From Ariolimax columbianus (taxonomy: Eukaryota; Mollusca; Gastropoda; Stylommatophora; Arionidae): a stretch of 64,000 nucleotides of DNA. The DNA is taken from contig JAVGWX010000011.1 of the NCBI GenBank assembly GCA_036924085.1, positions 31,432,386 through 31,496,385 of the forward strand, given 5' to 3'. Shown here one piece after another: positions 1 to 10,689 of this stretch. The notes under the pieces were generated by a model that saw only the letters and a list, made by a program, of their open reading frames with translations, was not told the DNA's origin and did no database searches. How positions within the stretch are numbered: position 1 is the first letter of the stretch; the number at the start of each line of letters is the position of its first letter. Made by a program: the position numbers and the translations under genes.

Positions 1-263
1 AGTCATCACACACATAACACACACATATAAGGAACTGTTTCCAGTCATCACAAACATAACACACACATATAAGGAACTGTTTTCAGTCGTCACAAATATA
101 ACACACACATATAAGGAACTGTTTTCAGTCATCACAAATATAACACACACATATAAGGAACTGTTTCCAGTCATCACAAATACAACACACACATATAAGG
201 AACTGTTTCTAGTCATCACAAATATAACACACACATTTAAAGAACTGTTTTCAGTCATCTCCA
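1..263. repeat. 42-bp tandem repeat, about 6 units
   Basis: Six nearly identical 42-bp units begin with agtcatcaca and end with aaggaactgttt(t/c)c; the sixth is more diverged and a seventh decays at about 253-263. The array starts at the window edge, so its full length is unknown. 42 is a multiple of three, but I see no recognisable protein in any frame. No neighbouring gene explains it. Confidence 0.93.
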
Positions 264-537
264 ATATAAGGTATTAGGCAAAAACATAATTAGACACTTT
301 CGTTAACCGAAAAGACACCAGCTCCCGCTTAATAGATGTCATTTTTGATCATGGTAAAACCGTTTTGGCGACTTCTAGACGCGGTAAGATTAGTTTTACA
401 AACATTTTCATGAAAATTCTAGATTTATGTTGTTTCAAATATATATAAAATTGGAAGACCCACTGTACAAATGTCAAGTTTCCTGTTTAGCATCTTTTAA
501 TACGGTTCTGCGTAATCCTTGAAAAGGTCAGCCTTCA
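264..537. other. No feature recognised
   Basis: AT-rich sequence between the 42-bp repeat and the first RT relic. I see no ORF of note, no RNA gene and no repeat shared with other parts of the window. Confidence 0.6.
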
Positions 538-2370
538 GGGTTTATCTAAAGCACTCAAGAGAGTCGGTTGCCCACTAATTCTCCTATGTATTATCGAGTC
601 GTTCCACACTGGCAAGACTAGCACCAACAACATTTCCGGTACATCCTCAGAGGAATGTTGTAATCAAGTGTGGAGTAAAACAAGGCTGTGCACTTGCCCC
701 AACACCCTTTGGAATATATTTCTCACACCTCCTGAAGCATCTCATCCGTGACTAGGTCGGTGGAATATTCATTCTCTCGCACATATGGTGGTTTATTCAA
801 TGCCCAAACGGCTTAAAGCCATGACCAGCATTGGCAATTTGCTGATCATGCAGTTTCTCTTTCCGGATGGTGTTGCAATTACAGTTCACTCAGAGAAAGA
901 ACTGCAAAGCTTATTATCTGCATTTTCTAATGCCTGCTGTGAATTTGGACTAACAATCATCAGAAAGAAGACTCAAGCTTTGACGCTGGCTGCTAACAAG
1001 GCACCAGTAACCTTCATTATTAATGAGGAGCTCAAGGTGGACGATCACTTTACTTACCTAGAATCACATTATCCAAATACCCTCGGCCTCAGTCCGGTAG
1101 ATGCGAGGAAGCCAATAATATCCTGCATGCGTTCCGATCTTTCGCAAAGTTGTACCAATGCGGATTTAGTTCTGTGGCCAGTCCATCTCGCCATCGCATA
1201 GAAGGGCGACCACGCGAACGTGTACAGGCATATGGCAACCATAACGGTATACGTGTTCATCTGTTGTCAGGCATGTGTACTACATGTCTAGCCCAACGAT
1301 GTTTGCGTGATATAGCTCTTTCCACAACGTCCAGAAACAAAGTTTGATGTTGAATTTCTCGTTTGTGTTACTGATAAGCACGATGTCATTTTCATAAATG
1401 GGGGAGCCACTCTCCATCTATATAGACACCCCTGTTCCTCCAATGTAATTGTTGGAAAAGCTCCTCGAGAAACGCTGTAAATAGCTTTGGGAAGGTGTCG
1501 TCCTGTTGGACTCCTCTGGCATCGGAACATATACTTGCCGGTGGTAAACCTATGATCTTTAGTCAATAATAAACTATCCCTGGACCAAAAGATCGAGATC
1601 AGTATAATCATGGCAACAACAACAATGTACAGATTAACAAAAATTGTATGTGCGAATAAAAAGCTGACTGTTAAAAAGTAAACACTTGTTTACTGTCCCT
1701 GCATCCTCAGGGTTACAAAATAATATGGGCCTAACGCCATATTTCCTATGTACCGCGTGGCGTAACGGGATCTTTACTTTTAGCTGTGTCCTCAGCACTT
1801 TTCTTTATGGCGGTGAAACATGGTCTACGTATACGCACCATGAGAGGCATCTAAACAGTTTATCCATTGAGATGCCTACGTAGAATCCTAGAAGTAGGAT
1901 GGCAGGACAAGATCACAAACTCGGAGGTATTTGATAAAACAGGCACTTTCGCGGTCTTTCTAAACTTAGTCTTCGAAGGCTGCAATGGCTGTGACACACT
2001 CGGGGGATGGAGGATGGCAGAATACTAAAAGATCTTCTCTATGGGTAATTATAGTTGGGGAAATGTCCTCGAGACCGGCCGCTACTTCGGTACAATGATG
2101 TGTGCAAGCGGGATACGAATGATGAGAGCATTGACTTGGAATCATGGGAACAGGACGCCATGGATCGTGTTGCATGGAGAGACATGATTAGGTATTGAAT
2201 TCAGACAGCGGAGATACTGATTACAGATATGCTAAAGATTCAGCGGTTCAGAAGACACATCACACATTAAGAGAACGCCAAAAAGTTCCTGATTTTCTTT
2301 GCACGCACTGTGTAAGACGCTTTCTCTGCTCGGGTAGGTCATGTGAGTCACATATCGTTATTGATTGTAG
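538..2370 (+). mobile_element. Decayed RTE-like retrotransposon, RT to C-terminal zinc-finger-like end
   Basis: This is a non-LTR RT pseudogene with stops and frameshifts. In order: a fingers/palm piece reading G-L-S-K-A-L-K-R-V-G-C-P near 540; a GVKQGCALAP block near 675-700; then an open stretch at 785-1200 where the catalytic FADD box has become FPDG, followed by the thumb-side segments CCEFGLTI and FTYLES (normally FTYLGS). The gene is interrupted at about 1200-1690 and resumes near 1790 with STFLYGGETWS, HLRRILEVGWQDKITNSEV and the GHV.R region. A degraded cysteine/histidine end (CTHCVRRF...CESH) lies near 2298-2350. The catalytic change and frameshifts mean it is dead. RTE-like assignment rests on remembered family pattern. 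Confidence 0.8.
1325..1605 (-). mobile_element. Opposite-strand RT fragment nested in an RT relic
   Basis: Read on the minus strand, 1605 to 1325 gives an RT palm segment from a different family than its host: ARGVQQDDTFPKLF, then LEELFQQLHWRNRGV, Y-I-D-G-E-W-L, and after a damaged stretch DIVLIS. These correspond to the GVRQGD..SPKLF and FADDIVLIS blocks of non-LTR RTs. The ADD residues are lost. It sits between the two halves of the plus-strand relic at 538-2370, so it is a nested, 5'- and 3'-truncated insertion or rearrangement. Confidence 0.65.
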
Positions 2371-2533
2371 TCTCATCCTGTTTTTCAAAACACAACATAC
2401 TATCGTCTGATAGGTGGAAAGAGCCAATGAAATATTTTCAAGACCAATCTTGATTTCGCTTTCTAATTGCATTAATCTTCTAGTCCACGCTTTCTGAATC
2501 CAAGTATTCCCGTTGGAAGCTGACACATGTTGT

Positions 2534-2890
2534 TATTGTTGTTGTTGTTGTTTAACGTCCACAATGTGTAACTTTAATCTTTTGTACACCATAAAAAGGG
2601 CGTTTAGTAGGTGGTTGCGGTAGCTTTTTTACACATGCTGATAAAGTTAGGCCGAGGTCATCCAGTTGGTTGTGTGTTGTGCCGGTCACTACTATGGACA
2701 TCACGTCGATTCACCCAACTCGTTAGCCAGACTGCCGTGAAACAGTCTGTCTTCATTGAAAATTGCGTCAAAGTCAAGTGGGGTCTTCACAGTCAAGTGG
2801 GGTCTTCACAGTCAAGTGGGGTCTTCACAGTCAAGTGTGGGTCTTGGCCAGAATATTTTTCCTGACCCTAACATGTCTGATCAGTTATGA
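2534..2890 (-). repeat. Dispersed repeat family F, copy 1
   Basis: A roughly 330-bp dispersed repeat also found at 5255-5560 and, inverted, at 38098-38434. Shared blocks include the cccacaatg start, the atgctgat.aag stretch, the atcacgtcgat..accc stretch, gccagactgc.gtgaaa, and the ttggccagaatatttt end. On the minus strand it ends in an (AAC)n run, as retroposed SINEs or LINE tails do, so I assign minus orientation. No RNA polymerase III boxes or coding motif were found. This copy carries an internal 19-bp expansion. Confidence 0.75.
2773..2849. repeat. 19-bp tandem repeat, about 4 units
   Basis: Three exact copies of gtcaagtggggtcttcaca plus a fourth diverged unit. It lies within dispersed family F. 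The other two copies of that family have a single, unexpanded version of the region, so the expansion happened in this copy. Confidence 0.9.
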
Positions 2891-2894
2891 TTAG

Positions 2895-2922
2895 CCTGGC
2901 CAGACGTTAGCCTCCTCACCCT
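2895..2922 (+). repeat. Isolated monomer resembling the 26-bp satellite
   Basis: The string cctggccagacgttagcctc followed by ctcaccct differs at only a few bases from the unit of the 26-bp array at 26.3-28.2 kb (cctgaccagacgttagtctc, then ctctca). It is a single copy, just outside family F. Confidence 0.65.
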
Positions 2923-2937
2923 CGGAGCGGATACATA

Positions 2938-3195
2938 GAGCGCTGTGATCATACCCCCGTTGAAAGTTGATTCATGAGGCCCAATGATCACACGACCGTT
3001 GGAAGTTGATACATAAGGCCCAATGATCACACCCCTTTTGGAAGCTGAGTCATAAGGCCCAATGATCACACGACCGTTGGAAGCTGAGTCATAAGGCCCA
3101 ATGATCATACGACCGTTGGAAGCTGAGTCATAAGGCCCAATGATCATACCACCGTTGGAAGCTGAGACATAAGGCCCAATGATCACACAATTATT
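2938..3195. repeat. 39-bp tandem repeat, about 6.5 units
   Basis: Units of 39 bp are built around ggcccaatgatcacacgacc and gttggaagctgagtcataa. The period is a multiple of three, so the minus strand stays open as a 13-residue repeat (IIGPYDSASNGR-like), but I recognise no protein family and see no initiation context. The first units are more diverged than the central ones. Confidence 0.9.
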
Positions 3196-3397
3196 GAAAG
3201 TCCGATGTTCAAAAACATCGGGATTACTTATCGCAATTCTTATTAAACTGTGACGACATTGTTAAGATGTCTCCGTGGCAACTTGCGCAACGGAAATATG
3301 ACAAATCCTCCTAGTGGTGCTACATCACGTGGGGAATAAGATCTTGGAACATGCAGATGTGACGAGGTGGCAAGCAGAGTATTGAAATGCGAGCGAC

Positions 3398-3735
3398 AGT
3401 ATGGGAGCGTGGAGTAATAGCGCCAAGACGAGGCTCAACGTATACCGAGTTGCTATCCTCCCCACCCTACTATACGCATGCGAGAGTTGGACTGTCTGTG
3501 AGAGACACGCACAAAGGCTGAACCATTTTCATACAACCAGCCTGAGATGCAAAAGCCTAAAACAGATCGGACTGGGAAAATACAGTAAACGTGGGCTCTG
3601 CTGAAGAAAAGAGCGTATGTTGAAATCGCAAGTCAAACTTCTGATTCGGAACGACAGAGCAGCAAGACTACCCTCACCGACAACAGAAGACCAAGTATGC
3701 AAGACATACAATAGAACATCACGTGCCCGCATTGT
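3398..3735 (+). mobile_element. RTE-like RT relic, thumb and C-terminal region
   Basis: The fragment reads (from 3401) MGAWSNSAKTRLNVYRVAIL, then PTLLYACESWTVCERHAQRL and NHFHTTSLR. These match the region downstream of the RT palm in RTE-like elements (VYRAVVLPTLLYACETWT...LNHFHTTCLR). It is disrupted after about 3600 by stops, with remnants to about 3735. No catalytic residues are included. It is probably the same family as the minus-strand relic at 5560-6975. Confidence 0.75.
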
Positions 3736-3853
3736 ACTGATAAGTTACAATCGGTCCAGCAAACACCGGGTCGAAACGTGACAACCAGTGCAGAAATAGA
3801 ACACATACAACAAGGATGATGTCGGTAGTCGTCATTGACAACCTAGGACAGTT

Positions 3854-3856
<3 letters not shown>

Positions 3857-3926
<70 letters not shown>
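3857..3926. repeat. (AT)n microsatellite
   Basis: Seventy bases of pure AT dinucleotide. It ends exactly where the SINE-A copy begins. Confidence 0.98.
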
Positions 3927-3928
<2 letters not shown>

Positions 3929-4146
3929 GGACGGCGTGGGCTAGTGGTTAAGTGACACGGCTCTCGACCCGAAGGTGCTGGGTTCCATCTCAATCACAGC
4001 ACCGGCCGTTACCCATGGGAAGCAAACCCTTAGAAAATGCAGAAGGCAGACTCTTACATTAAATGCATGCTGAAGTTGGATGGACTGGGCCGACAGGCGC
4101 AAAATGAAAACCACAGTGCAACGCACAATGCCTTAGGGAATAGAGA
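3927..4146 (+). mobile_element. tRNA-derived SINE (SINE-A), copy 1
   Basis: The element has a tRNA-like head. A box A-like stretch lies at 3937-3953 (tgggctagtggttaagt) and a box B-like stretch at 3981-3991 (ggttccatctc, one base off the consensus GGTTCGANTCC). The body runs through aagcaaacccttagaaaat and tgctgaagttggat to ggaatagagaaataa. A second copy lies inverted at 17011-17233 and aligns over the whole length. SINEs are transcribed by RNA polymerase III and moved by LINE machinery; the RT partner cannot be fixed from this window. Confidence 0.88.
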
Positions 4147-5250
4147 AATAAATAGCCCCCCCCCAAAAAATATATATATTCATACCCATATTTACATTTA
4201 CATTTTTTCATAATACTTTACACACTACCAATTTTAAAAACTACAGTATGCATACATGACAAAGCAATATATTCTTATCTAGCGATTAGAATGAACGACA
4301 AGTTCAATTGCATATCATATATGTACTGATTATAAGATTGCGTCGCTCTAGTGAACTGTCAGAGTAAGATGACCAAAGTTTCATTTGAGACTCGTCTACT
4401 ATGTCTGCTTGCACTCTGTAGATGAGGTAGTTGGTTTTTCTAAGAAATAAATTACCTTGATTTCTTTGAAATACAACAGCAAACGTTAGTTTCAAAAACA
4501 ATAATAAAGAGAGGTAGTGCAGATGTAAAGTTAAAGGCAATGTCATAGCTGACACTCTTGTCGAGGATGAAGCGTTAGAGTCTTCATTGCACGAATTCAA
4601 AGCTTGTCATAAACAATGTATACTCATAAAGTGGAAAGCTCCCTTTCCCCTTTCTTTCCATCCTTGACATGAAAGCAGTTACTCATTTACAGCTGGATCT
4701 ACTGCAGCGTGCCAGTAACGGAAAATTGAGTGCTTTTTCTGCTATGCTTATCAAACGATGTACATTGCTTAAACATTAATTTGTTTCTCTAGTTATCGTC
4801 AAAGCACTGTCTTTTCTAAAGTATTTTCTACTACTAGTATTATTCCAACATTTTATAATAAATTGCCATCAACGACCTTTCTAACCTAGTACCAACCACA
4901 GTGTTTCATTTTTCATCAAAGTCGAGTAGCTCTAACTTTTTTGTCTTCGTACTTGTTGTGAAGGGGTGTCCATTAACAAGAAAGACGTTCAGCACCAGAA
5001 TTAGTAAAAATTAAATTGCAATGCATTCAAGATATACTTGAGGTCAAATTAAATTTCCAAAACATGTACTGATTTTACTAATGAAACGAATTGTGTATGA
5101 CAAGCAGAAAAGATAATTTATTTTTATGTATCGAACAAGCCGTGGAAACAAGTGAGTAAACAGGTGGGTGAGTTTAGTTACGGGGAAAATAAAGCAAGGT
5201 CAATGCCAGAGACAAGATAGATTTCCTTACAGATTCACTATCAGATATGT
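4147..5250. other. No feature recognised (1.1 kb AT-rich)
   Basis: AT-rich sequence with short A and T runs. I looked for RT motifs on both strands, SINE boxes and tandem repeats and found none. Short ORFs here have no recognisable content. Confidence 0.55.
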
Positions 5251-5254
5251 TGAT

Positions 5255-5560
5255 TCGAATGCCCACAATGAGTAGGTTACTCTTTTGTGCGCCCTGAAAA
5301 ATACGTTAAATGGCAGGATGCAGTAGCTTTCCTCACATCTCGAGCGTGCTGATGAAGGTGGACCGGGGTCCTCCAAGCGGTTGTGCTATGCTTGGCTTCA
5401 TCTGCGTGTCGCTCACTTTGACGGAGATCACGTCGATCTCTCACGCCCGTTAACCAGGCTGTCATGAAAACAGTCCGTTTCCAGTGAAGGCTACAAGGAA
5501 GCCAATGTGAAGTATTGGCCAGTATATTTTAGAGTCACTTTAGAAGCCTTTAGTCATTAT
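5255..5560 (-). repeat. Dispersed repeat family F, copy 2
   Basis: Aligns with copies at 2534-2890 and 38098-38434: gcccacaatgagtaggttac, the tgctgatgaaggtggaccgg block, gtgctatgcttggcttcatc, the acgtcgatct block, and a ttggccagtatattttag end. Unlike copy 1 it lacks the 19-bp expansion. It directly abuts the minus-strand RT relic that follows. Confidence 0.8.
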
Positions 5561-6975
5561 AGTAAGTTGGCCAGCCCATCTCAGTTGGGTTTTTGCAAAA
5601 AGCGCATGAATACCTGGCACGCTGGCTCTGGGTATAACTTCATTATCTGTTATATGCTCCTGCCAGCGAATATGTAGTCCGCATCCTGGACAATTCATAT
5701 GGAAATTATTTAGCTTCCTGGCGTCACCAGCGTAGGGAGTACGGCTCTCACGCGCGTAGAGCGGGTGAGGAGGAGATAATGGGGGTACGGCAGACCTTCA
5801 GCTAAGTCGGTATGCAAATTTCTCGACGTTTCCACACTGTCTAGCGCATTCGGTCAAAAGCCGTGCTGGTCTTTGCTATTCTATTAGCCATCTCATCAGC
5901 AATAATCACGACAGTGCACTTTTGAGGTAGACAAATTTTGCAAACGCTTGTTATTTCTGTCCCCTCGCTGTAACCACTGGCTGTTTATACTCTGTGCCTG
6001 GTGTTGGTTGGTATATGGTCTCAGTTTTCTATGTGAAAATTGTCAAGCAAAAGTTGTCACAAGCAGCAGAGAACCGGTCCATACCCTCCCGCAAAGGCCG
6101 TTCTGAGCTACTGTTCATATCACAGTCTTCCGCAAACAAGAGTTCGCGTATCGTGTCGCGCATAACCTTTGTCTTCCAGGTGATGGTCTAGCTCAAGATG
6201 TTTGTTCATGCAATTGATCAGTACCCGCGCGATGATCTTGTAGGCGTAAATCTTGACAGCAGCGAAATTCAGATGTGATTGTTACACTCCTTGCGATTAC
6301 ATCAATTTTCTTTTGTAGATATGTACTATCATTTCTTGTGGGATTACTCCCTTAGTCCACGTAGAGCAGATGAATTCATTGACTTCCTGGTGAAGTGTCA
6401 TTTTGAAAAGCCCTGTGCTCTTGCCACTGTGTGTCAAGAAGAATCTTAATTTCGCAATCATTTTCATCGAACAAGTCCCCGTGCTTCCGCGAGGATGGAC
6501 CACGGTGCTTTAGCGGTGTAGATTAAACACTGTGCCCTAGGGTTGCCCAGTTTTGATTCATGCTGGAGTGTCCTGGCTGAATCTCATTCGGTCTGGTTGC
6601 TAGCTCTGCAGCGAAGCTGTTCCTAGTGTATTTCCATTTAAACTTCTCCACATTTAGTCTCCTCTGTGCTTCTGCTCCCTGAGGGGGCCTCTTGGGTTAG
6701 ACTCTTAGACTCAAGTTGATCACGACAGGATGGTCAGTTCAACAATGGATATGGTTCAACACTTCGCGCCACACACACTCTTAGATATGTTATCATCACT
6801 TCAGTCCCGGCGTCTGATAATTATATAGTCAATAAGATGCCAGTGACCGAACCTGGGATGCATCTATGTGGACCTATTTCTAACTGGTAGTCGGAAGTTG
6901 TTGTTGGTAATGATAAGCTCATTTGTGGCATATGTCTTCAGAAAGATTAGGCCGCTAACGTTACATGAACCTATG
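5560..6975 (-). mobile_element. RTE-like retrotransposon relic, endonuclease end to RT C-terminus
   Basis: Read from 6975 down to 5560. First comes an endonuclease tail segment near 6960-6790 (ITNNNFRLPVRNRST, then HWHLIDYIIIRRRD, the region around the conserved aspartate). Next is a linker and an RT fingers piece near 6400-6300 (LHQEVNEFICSTWTKGVIPQ, IVHIYKRK). Then follow fragments of the LINCMNKHLE region and of the thumb (FCLTI, KTETIYQPTPG, FAKFVYL), and a C-terminal piece (YELS..RMR, VPGIHALFAK, QLRWAG). Stops and frameshifts occur throughout and the palm FADD box is not recoverable. It is dead and seems related to the relic at 3398-3735. Confidence 0.7.
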
Positions 6976-7971
6976 AAATGTCTACCAATGATGTCATCGC
7001 GAAAATATTCATTATATTAAATATATACGAGTATATTTAGAAGAAGTTAAGTGATATGCCATTTCTCAAATAAGACAAAAAGTACCTGAAAAATAATATC
7101 ACTTTCCAATTTAAATTTGTATCAAAATAACTGCAACTAATGTGGTGTATCCAGAACAGTTTTGAAAACTTAGGCCAGATTAAATAGCCGTATTTACATA
7201 ATGTATTGGCATATGCTAAAAACGTTGATCTGGCATAACGTGTAAACAGACAAAAACTGTTGGCGTTGATCCGAAGAGAGAAAAATAAAACTTTGAAAGA
7301 CTCAGTCTATGTATCTTAAAACAGGGAACAATAACTATACCGTAGTATTAGACAAATGGCAGATTAAAATATGAGATTCGAAAGAATGACATATATTGAA
7401 AATAAGTTCGGTTTAGTTCAAGTGCCACCTCCATATTGTAGGTCCAACATCATTTATTTCTTTCATGATGGAACACTGACAGGCTTTTCCCTGTCCATCA
7501 TTTGATGTTATTCTGTCACTTAAAGTATTGTTTACCTCTGACTTGTTTGTACTCCACATTCCAAGTTGTTATGTCTTCTGATGTGACCACAATATCTTCA
7601 TCGGTTTTGATTATCAGTTTTCTTTGCACGGATAACTTCTCCAAAACTTATTTGTTATTTTTTCCCCCTCTCAGAGAGCATGTCGTAAGAGGCGACTGTG
7701 GGACATGGCATAACCCCGGCATGGTTAATGTGGTTTGTTCAAAGCGGCATAGATGGTGACTAACAATCTGCAGGACTACTTTGTTTTAGTGTTTGAGTTT
7801 ATGAACATTAACCACTCTCCGTATACGCTTGTTCCAACGCTACGGAGTTTTAAGTTAAGAGCCTAGCCCACTAAGCAGGAAATCCTTCTCCCGGCTACAT
7901 CCAGCTCATACCAGAACTAGGACCTGCACAGGGGTATCTGCTCTTGTAGAAGTACAGGTCGACTAAAAACG

Positions 7972-7973
<2 letters not shown>
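6976..7973. other. No feature recognised (1.0 kb)
   Basis: Mostly AT-rich single-copy-looking sequence. A short ORF at 7502-7759 has a hydrophobic start but no recognisable family. No RT motif, SINE box or tandem repeat seen. Confidence 0.5.

Positions 7974-8042
<69 letters not shown>
7974..8042. repeat. (AT)n microsatellite
   Basis: About 69 bases of AT dinucleotide, adjoining the truncated edge of the endonuclease relic on its right. Confidence 0.98.
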
Positions 8043-8044
<2 letters not shown>

Positions 8045-8870
8045 TTCCATTCCATTTGATATAGTTCAGCTGGTGATAGAACTCATCATTGGTGATACTA
8101 GTGGCGCCAAGTTTAGGAGCATACATGCTGATCAGATTAACTATGGGGATCAAGATGCTGATCAGCGCATGGGCTGCAGTGGTCAGCGACTCATAGCTGA
8201 CTGCTAGCGTCAGGGCCAGCGAACCATAGCTGCCAAGACCCTTCTACACCTCCACGCGGTGATCCTGGATAACAGGCTGCAGCAGGACAGACTGGCTAAG
8301 GAGAAGGAATCGAAGAGGGAATGCTAACCCGGTACTCAAAAAATGCTTGCTGAAGTCGGATGTGTTGGACCGAAAGGTGCAAATATCGCAGCCAAGCTGT
8401 AAACTACGACACAAGGCATTCCATTCTCTGGACTACATTCTGCTACTTAAGCCCTTTCAGGGTTTGGTAGTGGGAGATTGACAACGAAAGAAGAAGAAGA
8501 AGATTAACTATGGCATTGAATGTTTGGAGATGAAGAGATAATAACCGCTCTGAGCCCTGTTGGCATATCTCTGTCGATCCTTGAAGGGAGTTTGTAACGG
8601 CAAAGCCGACGCCATGTTCTCTGACGTCCTCCACTCCTTTCCCTTGCCAGAAGAACGTGTAGTCCTTTTCCCTGAGAGACCAAGATTCGACCAGACAAGT
8701 CTCTTGTATGCTGGCGATGTTGACTTAAAGCTTTTTGAGTTTCTGGTCTATAATTGAGGCCTTGCAAACATCGCGTATCGCTTGGAGGTCTTCTGTTATA
8801 CATGTGGTCTAGTGCGTAAGTTCCAGCAACCAAGCTTCATTGCAAGCTTTTTTTCTATGGGTTGAGTAAT
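8043..8870 (-). mobile_element. RTE-like endonuclease-domain relic, split by a SINE
   Basis: Reading from 8870 to 8043 gives an apurinic-like endonuclease domain: MKLGCWNLRT near 8850; then IASIQETCLVES, REKDYTFFWQGKG and DVREHGVGFAVTNS down to about 8580. After a serine/leucine-rich segment (GSERLLSLHLQTFNAIV) it is interrupted at 8500-8147 by SINE-B, then continues as NLISMYAPKLGA and DEFYHQL. Removing the insert and one target-site duplicate joins NAIV to NLISMYAP without shift, the usual VYAPT-type endonuclease block. It is truncated at the (AT)n tract, has at least one in-frame stop before the insertion, and is non-functional. Confidence 0.85.
8147..8500 (+). mobile_element. SINE-B copy 1, 5'-truncated, with 13-bp target-site duplication
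   Basis: The insert is flanked by agattaactatgg at 8134-8146 and 8501-8513. It lacks the tRNA-like head that the 32-kb copy retains. It begins inside the body (atgctgatcagcgcatgggc), runs through tcatagctgactgctagcgt and gatcctggataacaggctgc, then a tail domain (aaatgcttgctgaagtcgga) similar to that of SINE-A, and ends in a (GAA)n tail. The host is an RTE-like endonuclease relic on the opposite strand. Confidence 0.9.
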
Positions 8871-9284
8871 GATGTGAACTCTCTTTAGCGCCTACCTGGG
8901 CATATTGATGCGAGGAGCGCTGTTGCCCGGTCAGCAGATCCCCCTCTCTATGCAGCCGGTGTACAGAAAGAGAACGTCAAGTCGATAGTACTTGGCACCG
9001 GAGACGTCGCAGGAGTTTTCAAACTGGCATTGAGTACAGTGCCTGACTGTCTAATGGACTGCGGTTCCTGATTTGATCACTGGGTTAACTCCCAAAGCCT
9101 CTTCCACAAGTGGATATAACCGCAAGGCAGCCGAGGTTAGTTTGTGAGGTTGTTCTAAGATAAACGGAGATAACACAGCAGATTGTTGATGACCAAAACA
9201 GCGCAAGTCGGATGTGACTTCACTATCGCAGGCTAGGACACTCACTCTGTCACCATGTCGAATTGATGTGCCTTTTTGCTGTAC
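8871..9284. other. No clear feature; possible 5' part of the endonuclease relic
   Basis: On the minus strand a 64-residue open stretch (9051-9245) lies upstream of the endonuclease relic and could be its 5' region, but I recognise no motif. No repeats seen. Confidence 0.35.
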
Positions 9285-10400
9285 TACTAGTGTTTGTTGA
9301 TTTTAAGAAGGCGTTTGATAGGGTATGGCATAAAGCGCTAGGGCAACCATGAGGATGTATAAAATCAACGGAAATATTATAAAGGTCCTAGAACACCTGT
9401 ATGACAAGGCGTCCAGCGCAGTTCTTGTGAATGGGAGGCGAGGGGACAGGTTTCGCACATCAGTTGGTGTGAGACAGGGTCGTACACTCTCTCTAACTCT
9501 TTTCAATATATTCCTTGAGGGAATTGTGAGGGAGGCACTTGGAGATCACGTTGGTACTATCAAGATAGGTGGCCGAACGATTGCCAACCTTCGTTTTGCA
9601 GATGATATGGACGGGTTGGCGGGTTCAGAAGCAGAACTCCAGGAATGGGTCAGAAGGCTCGATGAGGCAGCTCTTGACTATGGTATGGAGATAAACGCTG
9701 GAAAGACACCATTAATGACCAACAACGCCGAATGCTTAAACAGTAGGATAAAAGCTAATGGCCAGGAACGCGAAGTGGTTGACCGTTTTAAATATCTAAG
9801 GTCGATTGTCAGTGATGAAGGATCAAAATGTGAGGTGTTGTCCAGAATGGCACAGACAATAGCGGCGCTTGCACAGCTTAACAAAATCCGGCAAGATAAA
9901 CGGTTAGCACTATGCACGAAAATCAGATTAATGCGTACATTGGTCCTGTCAATATTCCTCTTTGCTTGTGAAACAGTTACAGCTGACCTTCGGCGAAGGA
10001 TATAAGCCTTGGAGATGAGATGTTTCTGAAGACTTTTAAACGTCACGTACAAAGATCTAGTTACAAATGAGGAAACACGAGATAGAATTACAACAGCAAT
10101 AAGGCATTTTGAAGATCTCTTGGCAACTGTCAAAAGAAAGAAACTCGCTTGGGACGGTCACATATTGTGATCAAATGGTCTTGCAAATACTATCCTGCAC
10201 GGAAAGGTGCAAGGCAGACGACGAAGGGGTCGTCCTAGAAAGAGGTGGGAGGACAACATAGAAGAATGGACACATCTCCGACCAGAAGAGGCACAGACAG
10301 CGGCCGCTGACAGAGAAGGGTGTCGTGGCGTTGTGGGGATGTCTTCATGTGTGCCCCATCGACCTTACCGGTTACGGGATGACCTGACCTGGCCTGACTA
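9285..10400 (+). mobile_element. RTE-like RT relic with retained FADD, palm to C-terminus
   Basis: Starts near 9290 with VFVDFKKAFDRVWHKAL, then a frameshift at about 9345 and a long open stretch (9349-10005). This stretch contains GVRQGRTLSLTLFNIFLEG (the usual C of GVRQGC is R), LRFADDMDGLAG with both catalytic aspartates, YGMEINAGKTPLMTNN, FKYLRSIVSDEGSK and LVLSIFLFACET. A stop at 10003-10005 precedes ALEMRCF (again followed by a stop) and KRKKLAWDGHIL, with a basic C-terminal segment RRRRGRPRKRWEDNIEEW at about 10213-10270. The endonuclease is absent, so it is 5'-truncated. It is a different family from the 10.7-kb and 12.0-kb relics. Confidence 0.85.
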
Positions 10401-10689
10401 GTGTGTCACCGTCAGCTAGTCCATACATATATCTTTTACAACAAGCTGATCGTTTAATACGCACGTAAATCCTACAACGCGGAAACTGACACTTTTATTG
10501 AAATTGTACATTATGTTCTATCCATTCCATTGGTTCCGAAAGTACACAAATGAACATAAATTGACAAGTATCAATGGCCAGATGTGGTAGGAAATATAGA
10601 TAATAATACGCTTCCAGCCATTCTACACACCAGCCGAATGTGTAATTACAGATTTAATAATATCACTTAAAACTACTAGGTCCTTTCAT
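10401..10689. other. No feature recognised
   Basis: AT-rich spacer between two RT relics; no motif or repeat seen. Confidence 0.5.

Noticed and set aside
1..263. 42-bp repeat as another retrotransposon-derived minisatellite
   Set aside because: No RT or RNase H motif in the unit or its right flank; the left flank is outside the window.
2938..3195. 13-residue repeat protein on the minus strand of the 39-bp array
   Set aside because: Frame is open only because the period is a multiple of three; no family, no start context and no flanking coding sequence.
7502..7759. 85-codon ORF with hydrophobic start
   Set aside because: No family resemblance; composition is ordinary for T-rich sequence.
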